NCBI GenBank assembly: GCA_021234155.1 | Contig: JAJEKV010000027.1 | Location: 5,518,623 to 5,582,622, forward strand | DNA from: Isoetes taiwanensis | Taxonomy: Eukaryota; Streptophyta; Lycopodiopsida; Isoetales; Isoetaceae | Direction of reading: 5' to 3' | DNA length: 64,000 nucleotides | Part shown: piece by piece, positions 22,429 to 32,699 of the stretch | Layout of the letters: each line of letters begins with the position of its first letter | How positions within the stretch are numbered: the first letter of the stretch is position 1 | Translations under genes and position numbers: made by a program | Notes under the pieces: generated by a model | Database searches by the model: none | What the model was told of the DNA's origin: nothing | The model's input: only the letters and a program-made list of their open reading frames with translations

Positions 22429-23228
22429 TCACATTGGACATTTTGTTGAAAACATGCTAAAACCTAAGTTGCATATTTGACTGAAATTTGTTCCCCATGG
22501 TTCAATGTAATTTCCTGTGAGGAATAAGTTGGCTGCAATAGAATTGAAAGCCTCTGTAAAGTGAAGGCCATCCCAACTCACAAAGTTTTCAGGATTAGCA
22601 CACACGTTCAAACTCGTGCATGCATCTCCTTGATGCTTGAATGATCCCACTCCTCCACAACAAGCTGATTCTATCCCTACATTTGTCAATCCTGCATTTG
22701 AAACAAGATGGTTGTAGTTCATAAAATTTGGAAAGAGGAATTTGTAAAAAACCTACTAAATGTGGTGGGATGCTTAATAATATCATTGTGCATGTTATAA
22801 ACATCTCCATAAATCAAGTATGCATTTTCAAGTTGATCTTGGGCCTTGGTAATTCGCTTGCGAAGCTTTTTATTATAAAGTTTAAATAGCTCATTATGTG
22901 GTGTGAAACATCCTGTGGAATCATAATCGTATTTGGAACTTGTTCCCGAAATACTCTCTAATGCGTACTCACAACCCATTACTAGCAACCCAAGGACCAT
23001 AAACATTCTTGCTCCCTCAAAATATAATCTCTGCATGCATGCACTACATAAGTAATTTGAATTTCCAGTGTCCCCAACACAACAACGTCCTATGAAAGCT
23101 CACTTACATTGATTGCATTCATTACAGAGTCAACCATCTCTGGTACAATTGTTAACCTCAAGTCAAAGAGAGATGCATTCTCATTTCTCACACTTTGCCA
23201 AATATCATTTATTCCCCTTAATAAGAAG
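22429..23228 (-). pseudogene. GDSL esterase/lipase, C-terminal exons only
   Basis: Three exon blocks on the minus strand: about 23228-23108 (RGINDIWQSVRNEN...MNAIN), 23030-22757 (RLYFEGARMFMVLGLLVMGC...) and 22691-22429 (LTNVGIESACCGGVGSF... SWDGLHFTEA... stop). Phases agree, using GTAAGT and GTAGGT donors. The catalytic D-x-x-H of block V (DGLH) is kept. Block III, normally GGND, reads RGIND, so the oxyanion-hole Gly and Asn context is altered. The N-terminal exon with the GDSL nucleophile Ser was not found before the LINE at 24009. These secreted serine esterases act on lipids or acylated cell-wall compounds. It is a partial gene or pseudogene. Confidence 0.8.
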
Positions 23229-23993
23229 AAGAGGACACAAAGATCCACTATCTTCCAACAGTTGATAAAAGATTATTCAGGGGCTACGGTTGCATGGTTG
23301 GCAGCCTTTATCTCTGCAACTAGTCGATTTGCTCTGCAGATATAACAAGGCTTGTACCAAGCAATAGATATTTTGGTGCTTGTATCTTGAGGCTTGTTGA
23401 AACCCATAAGTTTACCTTTGAACGTCTGGCTATTGTGGTTACAGAGTCTTGCAAGTATTCTATTGTCTAGAAGTAGGAATTTGAATTGATTGTCAAAACA
23501 TGACTTTGAACTATGATTTAAGCCACTTCACCCTCCTGCCATGGAGGGCAACCCTCCGTGTGCAGCACCTTATTTTATAATGTCTTTCAATTATAATGGG
23601 ATGATATACAAGATCCCATTCAATTATTGTCAACCTTCAATTTTCAACGGTGTATTTGGATTATGGGTTACCAAATTCATTGCTAGAGTTAGCATATACA
23701 GTGAGCATAATTCTAGCATATATAGTGTCCAGTGCATAATGTAGAGAACATTAATGTTCACGAGGAAGATATAATCATGTAACATGCTATACACATGCTT
23801 AGAAATGTAGTAGACAATGCAAGCTTTAAAAACAAGAGCAACAAAAGAATGCAGACATCATATAAAATAGCCAAGCATATGCATTCCCACATTCCACAAT
23901 AAGTTTCAAATGAACATGTGAAGAAATTATATTTAGAAGATGTTTCAAAGATGTTGCAGGCTCATCTCCCATATCTACCTGCTTCCATAAACC
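23229..23993. other. no recognised gene
   Basis: AT-rich sequence upstream of the GDSL remnant. It could contain a decayed intron of that gene; no GDSL motif was found. Confidence 0.4.
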
Positions 23994-24008
23994 AAATTTA
24001 ACATGTTT
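23994..24008 (+). repeat. left target-site duplication of LINE-D (15 bp)
   Basis: AAATTTAACATGTTT is repeated exactly at 28516-28530. Confidence 0.9.
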
Positions 24009-24028
24009 AGGATCTTCCTCCTGACCTG

Positions 24029-24805
24029 ATGGTGCCTGATTTCTTGGTTTCTATGGCTAATGGCCTGGGTGTATATTTGGCTCATTCTATTGTGCAGGTC
24101 CCCAAGATCTATGTTGCTCTGCCTGCTTTGCAGCCTGTGCCCACTTCTCTTCCAGTGCATAGTGGTCCCTGGCATTTTCTCTTCCGATTGAAGCTTTTGA
24201 ATGGCTCTGAGATCTGGCGGATGTTTCCATCTATTGTGCTACCATCTGATCCCGTTGATGATCCTGCTGGTGCTTGTGATGTGGTAGGGGTTATGGGTGC
24301 TTATGCAGGGGCCCGGGATTCCTCTATTCCTGAGGCAACAGGCAGAGGACTCCGTGGTGCAGTGAGTGGAGTTGGACGAGGTGGTGTGGTTGGGAGAGGT
24401 GGTGTGGGACGAGGCCGGGGCAGGCTTGTTGTTGGCCGCCCATTGGATGGCGGGGCTAGGGGACGTGGTGGCTCAGGGGAGGGCTCATATGATTTGATTG
24501 TGGCTAGGTCTGAGGACAGGGCTGTGGGAGGGGCTGGTGATCCTGTTGGGGATGTCCCGATAGCGGTATGTGCTGAGCATGAGGTGGCTGGAGCAGCCCG
24601 GTTGGAGGTAGAGACTAGTGTGGCCCATGACTCTATGGAGGTGCCTGGGGGACTTCCAACACATGTTGGAAGTGGAATGTCACGCAGAGCGGCTGTGGGT
24701 CACATTGCTGTGATTAATTCTCTGGCTCTAGATGATGACTCTGTGGAGTGGGCTGATGGCCTGGTGGGTAGGCATGTGGGGCTGGACACTTCTCCTCCGG
24801 GATGA
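24029..24805 (+). pseudogene. ORF1 C-terminal part of LINE-D (Gly/Arg-rich)
   Basis: A 258-residue open frame: an N-terminal part with FLFRLKLLNGSEIWRMFPSI, then a glycine/arginine-rich segment (GRGGVVGRGGVGRGRGR, residues about 115-150) that would bind nucleic acid, then an acidic tail. It ends four bases into the start of ORF2 (TGATGAATAG-type overlap at 24802-24805), as in many plant LINEs. The start is lost by 5' truncation; the ATG at 24029 is internal. No CCHC knuckle was seen. Confidence 0.6.
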
Positions 24806-25500
24806 ATAGGTCGATCCTTAGTTGGAATGTGCGGGGGGTGCGGTCCTCTAGTAGTAAGAGGGCCCGTGTTTCTTTGGCACTTCGGCAGTTGCGTCCTGAT
24901 ATTGTTTGCATTCAGAAGTATAAGTGTCACATGGGTGATATGTTCAGGCTCATGAATATGGTTGGTAGGCAGTTTACCTCTATTGCTTCTTCGGGCTTGG
25001 ACTAGTGGGGGGTACTCTTATTGCTTGGAGGATGGATGTGCAGTCACGCACTGCAGTTGCATTGTATGGTGGTAGGCAATAATTAAGTGGTTAAAGGGAG
25101 GGCAAGAGTGGGGGGTTGTTAATGTTTATGCCCCTAATCAGCCTTCTCAGCGGGGTACCTTTATGGGCCACAGTCCGGAATAAGTTGCAAGCCCTTGGTG
25201 GGTTGCGTGTGTTGGTTCTTTGTTAGGGGAGTTCAATATGGTAGAGCCAGTAGAGGATCGCTCGGGTTCTGGAACCCAAGTTGTGCATGGGTTTTGAGAG
25301 GGACCGTGGTCTCGCTTTGTTTGCAGGATTTGGCCTTGGTTGAGGTCCCCAGGGACTTGTCTTTCACCTATTGTAATAGGCGATTGGTGCGGGCCGGGCG
25401 TATGCTAGGCATGATTTGGTGCTATGCTTCCCCATGCGCGACCGGATGGTGTGCCCTCTTTGCGGGAGTAACATTCTCGGTCTACCTCCATTTCTGATCA
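24802..25500 (+). pseudogene. endonuclease (EEP/APE-like) domain of LINE-D ORF2
   Basis: The frame opens MNRSILSWNVRGVRSS, the standard start of plant LINE ORF2 with the WN(V)RG motif. Next comes LRPDIVCIQKYKC, where the family normally has QETK with a catalytic Glu; Lys replaces that Glu here. The frame stops at 25003 and continues in others through GEFN-like sequence and LDLALV-type blocks. It is inactive as written. Confidence 0.72.
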
Positions 25501-26119
25501 TTACCCTCAGGTTTTGTCCGGTCCAGGTGCGGTTGCCTCTCGGCCCTCTAGGACGGTGTTCCGTTCGAACACCCAACGGCCGATGAGGATTTTCGCCCGG
25601 TGCCCGGAGTTGTGGCTTGATACCTTTTATCTCACGAAGGGTATGTATGCGGTATGGTGACTGCGTTGGCGGGGTGAAGCATTTTGCCAAGGTCTTTGGT
25701 AAGCGGCGTGCAGCGGCCGGGAGCGGCAGGAGTTGCATGGTCTCTATCGAGTTGGAGAAGATTCGGCCTTGACCTTTCCGATGGCATTAGGAAGAATGCG
25801 TGTTGCGGCATATTGTTGCTCGGGCGGTTAAAGTGCAGGAGACGCAGCGTATGAAGGCGGCCCCACCGGGTTGAAGGAGGGGACACAAGTTCGTCGGTGT
25901 TCTTGAGCAGCCTAGGGCGCGACGATATGCAGCATCTATGATATCCCTTGCTTTGCCTGATGGCCGGACTTTGGAGGATCCCGCTGATTTGCAGCGGCAT
26001 ATGCATGCTCATTTCTCAGGGTTTTTCGCACAGTGCACTCTTCCCTATGAGAGGAGATGCAGGAGCTTGTTTTAGGTGTATCTTGAGTTGCTGCAGTCTT
26101 CTCAAATGGATAGGATCTT

Positions 26120-26830
26120 GAATACCGCATGCATTTCCTTGATTCCTAAGGTTAAGCAGCCTTCTACTATTAATGATTGAGGCCTATCTCCTTGTTGTCC
26201 CTCAGGTATAAGATTATTGCGAAAGCCTTGACAGAGAAGTTGAAGCCGATGTTGACTTCTTCCATTAGTAAGGTGCAGTCTGGGTTTGTCCCTGGGAGGA
26301 ACATTTTGACTAATGTTGCCGCAGCTTATGAGGGCCTTTATTGGGCCAGGAGAACAGGTCAAGGCATTGCCTGTCTTAAGCTTGACTTTGCCAAAGCTTA
26401 CGATAGTGTCCGTTGGGAGTTCTTATGCGCCATGATGTTAGCGTTGGTTGCGGGTCCACGCTTTACGAACGATCATAAAAAGCCGCGATAGGTCAGCGAC
26501 GGGCTATGGTGTGGTGTGCGGGGTGAACCCTCCGCCTTTTCTCCTTAGGCGAGGGGTGCGTCGGGGTGCCCTTTGGCCGCTTTTTTGTTTACGATTGTCG
26601 CGAGGCACTTTGTCTCGGATTGTTTTTGGCTGCAGTGGAGGAGGGGGTGGTGGATGGGCTTCGGATGAGTAATGGTAGCCAGCCAGATTATTAACCGGTT
26701 TGTCGATGACACTTTCCCTCTTCTTGGTGGTAGAAGAGAGGAATTTGCGAATGTGAAGGGTTTCTTCGGATACTTTCTCCTTGGCCCTCAGAATTCTTGA
26801 ATTGGGGTAAGTGCTCCGCATTATGGGCCC
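26120..26830 (+). pseudogene. reverse transcriptase core of LINE-D
   Basis: RPISLLSLRYKIIAKAL, QSGFVPGRNILTNV and CLKLDFAKAYDSVRWEFL are read from 26177, covering the fingers and the first catalytic Asp. After frameshifts, LLRRGVR is followed by what should be QGCPLAP, disrupted by a missing base (CGTCGGGG where CGTCAGGGG is expected). At 26692-26718 NRFVDDTF stands for the YADD box (FVDD). Several indels break the frame. Confidence 0.82.
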
Positions 26831-27277
26831 GGTGACTCGCCTCCCCTTCTTTGGCTCTATTCCCTTGGAAGGTGCTTCCGTGTAATGTGTGTACTAAGTG
26901 TTGGGTATTCCCTTTGAGGGGATGTTTCCATGGGGAGGGTGTGGGATGAGATTTTGCGGGGTTACGCTTAAAACACCTCGATTGGTGGAAGGGTAGCAAG
27001 TTGTCCATGGCGGTAGGATCACTATTGCCAAGTCAATACTTTGTAGCACTCATGTGTATACAAAGATCTGCGATGTTAGCTCCTCGAGGGTAAGATACTG
27101 TGCTTTGGATAAGATTGTTCAAATTTTTGTGTGGGGATGATGAAGGGCGGTTGTTAAAGTGGCTTGGTGGAAGTGTCTCCGCCCGGAGGAGGATGGGGGC
27201 TTGGCCATTCCGGATTTGGCACCGCATAGTACGGTGTTGGTCTCCAAGTTTGTTTAGAGCATTAGGGATGGAGCATC

Positions 27278-28380
27278 TTGTCCCGTGCGGTTGTTGTTGT
27301 TCTGATCTCTTCGCCATTGTATGGCGTTTGGGAAGCCGTCTGTGCATGTCCCTGGGCACTGTTGTATGGTCTCCGGCCTTTCCCACATGCATACCCTTTT
27401 CTCACGGGGGTGTTGCGGGCTTGGGATCATGTGCATGTGCTCTTCCAGCTAGATTATGCCTCAGTTTATCACCACTCTTCTCCTTTCTTGTGGGTTCCTC
27501 TACCGCCTGCGCACTTGCCCTTGGCTGCCATCGTGCATGCTCGGACGCAGGCCCCTTGGAGGCGAGCTGCTGTGCTCACCTTGGAGGATTGGTATTGGGG
27601 TGATCAGCTAGCTTCGTGGAAGTTCTTTCAAGCTCACTTTCGCCTGAGGGGCAGTGACCGGGCTATCTCGGAACAAGTGGCGGGGAGTATTCCGCTACAC
27701 ATATCTATAGTCCCTCAGGATGATGTGGTGGTGCAGGTTTGGAAGGTTCATCCGGATGTTGTGTCTTCTTGTTTTGTGCGGTCTTGTTACCAGGTGCTGG
27801 CTATTCATGACACTGCCCCCTTCAGGCAAGTGGTCTCTGCAGCTTCCAGGTTCTCGATGGCACTCGGTTTGGACGTGGACATGGAGCTCACTTCCCCACC
27901 GGAAGGTTAGGGTGCTTCGCGGGCGTGTGGTGCACTGCCATCGTATGAGGTGAATGCCCTTGTGAGTCGGGTTTTAGGTCTGGGTGTGAGCCCCTCTCGC
28001 GCTCTTGTTGTGGCCTTCATCGTGAGACTGGAGCATTGTCGGTTTTATGCCCTCACTCTGCGTGCTGCCGGGATTGGATTAGGGCTGCTTTGGGTGAGAT
28101 TGACTAGCCGCCAGCTGTCGCTTCATGTGTATCCTCGGTGCTTGGCCGCTTCTTGCAAAGAAGCCTGTGGCGTGCTTGGTTGGTGTGGCTGATTTGGAAG
28201 CGGTGGCGGTTGTGGATCTTTCAGGGGATTCAGCAGCCTGCAGCCTCTCTGATTCCTCGACTCAGGTACAAGCTATTTCAAAGCTTTCTGGTGTTCCCGG
28301 GATTAGTAGAGCGGAAGTTTGCCATTTGGCGGGACTTCTTGGGTGTTGTAGATGGTGATGGTCGGTTTGTACAGTAGTAT
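27278..28380 (+). pseudogene. ORF2 connection and zf-RVT-like C-terminus of LINE-D
   Basis: Fragments in several frames resemble the end of LINE ORF2: FRQVVSAASRFSMALG, a RVNALVSRVLGLGVSPSR block that replaces the usual zinc-finger region, EHCRFYALTL, and WLIWKRWRLWIFQG near 28190. The last conserved part, WRDFLGVVDGDGRFVQ, ends at about 28377. It is closely related to 54133-55265. Confidence 0.7.
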
Positions 28381-28515
28381 AGTTGCAGTTTTTCTGTGAG
28401 TTTGTTGTGGAGTGTCGAGGTATCGCTATCTCTTTGGGGCAGTTCTCTCCTCACTTGCTTTGTAACATTACCATTCTTTTAATATATTAATGACACAATT
28501 CTTCAAAAAAAAAGA

Positions 28516-28530
28516 AAATTTAACATGTTT
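28516..28530 (+). repeat. right target-site duplication of LINE-D (15 bp)
   Basis: Exact copy of 23994-24008. Confidence 0.9.
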
Positions 28531-28828
28531 TACAACATTCCATAAAAGTATTTGTCCTTTTTTGTCCACAGTGAGGTAAGATTTTATTGTCCACAGATAA
28601 AACATTGTTGCATTATTAAAAGTGAGTAAAGATACACTATCGTCTTATACGATTATTGTCCGCAATATCACAAGTTATTTTATCTGTTCACAAGTGTCAT
28701 TAAATCTAAGAAAACTCGCCAGAATTGAACTGAGTACAACAATTTTACCCAAAGAATAAGGTTGTGAATCTTGGACCAACAGAGCAACAGGTAAGAGGCA
28801 TGGAAGAAAAACCCTTCTGCCTTGCACA
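28531..28828. other. no gene
   Basis: AT-rich spacer between LINE-D and the hairpin/TATA-headed unit. Confidence 0.5.
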
Positions 28829-28987
28829 ATGCCACGGTTCTATTGTGATAACAATAGAACCAACATTCCTTGGATGGGGATGCCCTTCCTCGCCTCTCCT
28901 ATTTATACGGCTTCATTCTTCTTTTCCAGTCATCGGCGTTCTCTTGAGCTCCTTTTTCATTATTTCTCTTTTGCCTCCACAAATTTC
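28829..28987 (+). promoter_or_regulatory. head module copy 1: perfect hairpin followed by a TATA box
   Basis: An 11-bp perfect stem, GGTTCTATTGT (28836-28846) and ACAATAGAACC (28851-28861), closes a GATA loop. A TATA-like TATTTATAC lies at 28900-28908, about 40 bp after the hairpin. The 159 bp differ from copy 2 at only a few positions, while the sequence that follows diverges, which suggests a promoter or element terminus. Confidence 0.6.
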
Positions 28988-29407
28988 ATCCCATCTCACG
29001 ACCACAATACTATTCTCCTAACTAAGTTAACTTTTGTGCTTGTGCGATTGCTTCCGAGGTGCTGCTGTCTTGTTCGAGTTCTTTGGCTTTTCACAGGTTA
29101 GTTTGTTCTGATGAATTGGTGTTTTCTTTTTCTGTGTGTTTGGTTACGGTTACAAGTAGGTTTTATTCGATTCAGTTCTTCCGGTTTGATCGTTTGCTTC
29201 CAGTTCTTCTGTTTGATCTGGTTCAAGTGGTTTTTTAGATCGTTGCTTCCAGTTCTTCTGGTTTTTCTTTTGGGTCCCTCCTTGCCATATCTCCGAGCTC
29301 TTCCCGCCGGTTTGATCGTTTGCTTCTCTCTTTCTGGTATTTTCTGTTTTTCAGTTTTGTTCGATTCCTGAGAGTCCAACTTGCATTCCAGTTTCTCATA
29401 TATTTCT

Positions 29408-29625
29408 TGGATCCCTATCTTGTTTCTCTGTTTTCTGCCTTAGTCTTGATCCCATCAGCTCGCTTTGCTTCCTATTTTGCCAGATTCTTGGCCTTTTTTT
29501 TTTTTTTTTGATGGATCGGTTTCTGGATCCCTATCTTGTTTCTCTGTTTTCGGCCTTAGTCTCGATCTTATCAGCTCGCTTTGCTTCCTACTTTGCCAGA
29601 TTATGGGCCTTATTTTCTTGATGGA
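29408..29625 (+). repeat. tandem duplication of about 110 bp
   Basis: Two copies beginning GGATCCCTATCTTGTTTCTC (about 29413 and 29527) run through GCTCGCTTTGCTTCCTA to GATGGATCGG. They are separated by a T tract. Confidence 0.75.
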
Positions 29626-29870
29626 TCGGTTCTGAGAGTTGCAGCTTTCTCACCTGCGTCCTACCACAGATCTATGCTCCTTTTCTGTTTCTTTAAGAAT
29701 CTCCCCTTTCAGAGCAATCCCAAGTCTGCAGCAACTTCAGTCTCAGTTCGTCTTATACTAATATGGTCGAGTTTTTCTGTTCATTTCTCTCTTGATGGGT
29801 CATTCTTGGCGATTGCGGCATCCTCACCTGCATCTGGCCTCAAATCCGTCATGCATCTGGCACCCTTGGC

Positions 29871-29975
29871 CGTTTCGCCACCGCTTCTTTTGTCTTTCCT
29901 ATCTTAGGCAGGGATTTGGCCGATTCGCCACCGCTTCTTTCAGACTATTTTTGTCTTTCCTAACTTAGGCAGGGA
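29871..29975 (+). repeat. imperfect tandem duplication of about 50 bp
   Basis: Two copies of a segment that begins TTGGCCG(A/T)TTCGCCACCGC and ends CTTAGGCAGGGAT. The second has a short insertion. Confidence 0.65.
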
Positions 29976-31269
29976 TACCAGGCGTCAATTATCCTTGCCC
30001 CCTCTTTGGGTTTACCTCGCTTTCATTTTAAGTTTATTTGTGAATTTTGTGGGGTTTTGTCTTGCTATACTTCCTGTTAGGCGTGTTTTGCTTTTGTCGA
30101 GTCTAATGCCCCTGTTCTTTGAATTTTTCTTTTCTTGCTCGTAAATCTCTTTAAGCTTTATAGCGTCTCTGTTATAGCTAACACTATGTGAAAGCATTAG
30201 TTGTTGCATGTGAAACTCGTGCACATACACTTCGGTCGATGCTCCATATTACTCAACGACAGATTACGTAAGGATATCAATTTTCGTATGATTAGAGAAC
30301 GGGTCGTCTTGTGATAAAAGAAGTTCTTGTCATCATTAGGGTTGTGATATAACGTTAGATGTAAGTGAATTATCATAATTGAACTTAGCAAGATAGCTTT
30401 AAGGCCAACACGTGTAATCTAGGTTATATGTTATACCCTAGAGCTTATAGGACTTTGAAGATGTCACGAGGTATGTCTCTGCTGGGCAGTTTTTGTCTTG
30501 GCAACTTGCCTGCCGCGAGTTATTTTACGCTTCTTGTCCTTATAAATTTGGTTGCGTTGGTTGTATACATGGTTTATATCTACGAGATTATTTTCTAATG
30601 TCTTGTAGGGCTAGTTCCCTTAGGAAGGTTTTTGGCAAGTAAGTTGTGGTCTTGAAAATGACTTATTTTTGGTTTGTGTGATTTTGCTATACAACCATGG
30701 TGCAGCAAGCATGTTTTTTCAACCATGAAATGTTTAGCACCATCGACATCAGCTTGGCAAGTGACCTTTGCATCAACACAAGGGACATCTGGGTGTCAAC
30801 ACCAAGATGGGTGATGGGTTTCTTTCTCTCTCTTAGCAATAAGTGGGTTATGTATTCCTATACGATGGCTATGTGACCTGCTTCTGTCGTGCATGTGGCA
30901 TGAGAGTAAGTTTGCATATTGGGCATGGTATTCATAATGCATCTTTGGGCTTCGTTTTAGTGGTCCTTCTCATTCGTGTTCTCTGATGTGAACAGGCTAT
31001 ACATTTCTTATTCCCTTGAGTTGGCATTTCAAGAGTGTATGCATCTTACATGCGTTTGTTTTCCTCCCATATATTAGCATTGATTTTTCTGTAGCATGTG
31101 TACGATTAACATCGCGTTCACATATTATGCATGGGCATTTCATCCACTCGTTATCGTGTTGTACTATATTTCACGTTTGATATCGTATGAGTTGCATGGA
31201 AATTTTCCTTTAACTCGAGATGCATTTCTTTTGTAATGTCATGAGTTGCACATAATCGGGGTTTTGTAT

Positions 31270-31400
31270 CCCCCTTCAAGCATGAAAAGCGGGTCTCTCT
31301 GGCTTTGTACTCTCTGTCTTGGGGACTTGAACATGTCCCTTCAAGCACGAAAAGCGAGTCTCTCTGGCTTTGTACTCTCTGTCTTGGGGACTTGAACATG
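31270..31400 (+). repeat. 68-bp tandem duplication
   Basis: Two nearly identical copies start CCCTTCAAGCA(C/T)GAAAAGCG and end GGGGACTTGAACATG. Confidence 0.8.
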
Positions 31401-32699
31401 GTATGTATGTTCTTTCTAATATTTTTGCACTGTTATTGTAACCGTTTCCCCTTCTTGTTGCGTGTAATTCTCTAGTCCGATTTGAGTCGAGTAGAGTCTT
31501 TTTCTCCTCCTCGATATCTTTTAGTTTTGGAAGTATTCATGCATAGGTGCAAAAGCTTTACATGTATGCGTATGCATGATGTTTCCTGCGATACGTGTGT
31601 TGCCCCTTTGTTCGTTAGGTGCCCTTTAGCCGCTATCTATATGTGTATATGTTTTGTTGTCATATATGATAGTTACTTCTATTACTTCTATTTGTCCCTT
31701 TGATTCACATGATTCTGCATAAGATCTTCGGGTATGTTCTCCTGAGTTCATTCGGTTGAGATTTTGTTGCATTGTTTTTGTAACTCGAATCATCAATTTC
31801 ATGAGAACGTTTTGCCATGTACATTTGTCATGTTGCACCCCCGGGCTCCGAGAGATTGTGCATTGCGTAATTTCCAAGCTTTTAGGCCATTTGTTGATTG
31901 CCATATCTCTTTCTCTAGACCGTTTGTTTGGCGCTTGATGTTCACATTAAATTCACCTTGGGGCTTTCTGTAGTTTTATTTATACAGTTTCTTTTGCTCT
32001 CCTACATTCTATACTGTATGTTTGATGCATTATAGGCATATATATCTAGTAGATAATATGTGTATTGCATGGTTTCTATTGCCTTTGGGAACATTGTGCA
32101 TTGCCTGATTCCAACCAGGTCCATTATTACTATGCTTGTTCTATATGTCATGCTATTTCCTTTCTTTCAGACTCATATTCATTCATTCCATTTCACTTAT
32201 TGCTATGATTAAGTCGGGATAGACCGGGCATGTTCCTTTATTTTTCATTTCATTATCCATATAGTTATTTTGGGTTACTCGTTGGTTCTTTAGTTTAATC
32301 CATGTGATCCCCATGTGTCGGTCAATGCATGCTATTTTTTCATATATTCCCAATTGTTTCTCTTGGTTGCCTTTTGAGGGCCCATGCTCGTTTTTTTGTC
32401 ATACGATCTCAGTTTTTTCTCGCCTTTGAGGGCTTATTATATATTTGCATTGTATGACATTAGCGATAAACGTTTTAGTTCTTCTATTTCTCCTTGCATG
32501 TTCGTCATATTTCTCGTATTTCATTCTATTTCTTTTCATTCCGTTTTCTATTTTACATTTTGTATTGCTCGACGTTTTTGGTCTATGATGGTTATCTTGT
32601 CCCATACGTGTTTGTCCTCTTTTCGTGTTGACTTTCGCTTTTTCTTCTTCATGCTTGATCAATTCTTATTATATCACCTTTGTTAACGTCCTTCTTCCT

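Larger units (their letters stand above)
24009..28515 (+). mobile_element. LINE-D, 4.5-kb L1-like retrotransposon with part of ORF1 and all of ORF2
   Basis: A 15-bp target-site duplication and a short A tail (28505-28515) bound the insertion. It includes the end of ORF1, an APE-type endonuclease, RT and a zf-RVT-like C-terminus. ORF2 is broken by many single-base indels. Compared with the related fragment at 54133-55265, several differences sit at CAG or CTG sites. It is GC-richer than the flanking DNA. It lies just upstream of the GDSL remnant. Confidence 0.92.

Noticed and set aside
28829-28870. Helitron 3' end on the minus strand (hairpin then terminus)
   Set aside because: The hairpin is right, but no CTRR motif follows at the point where the copies diverge.
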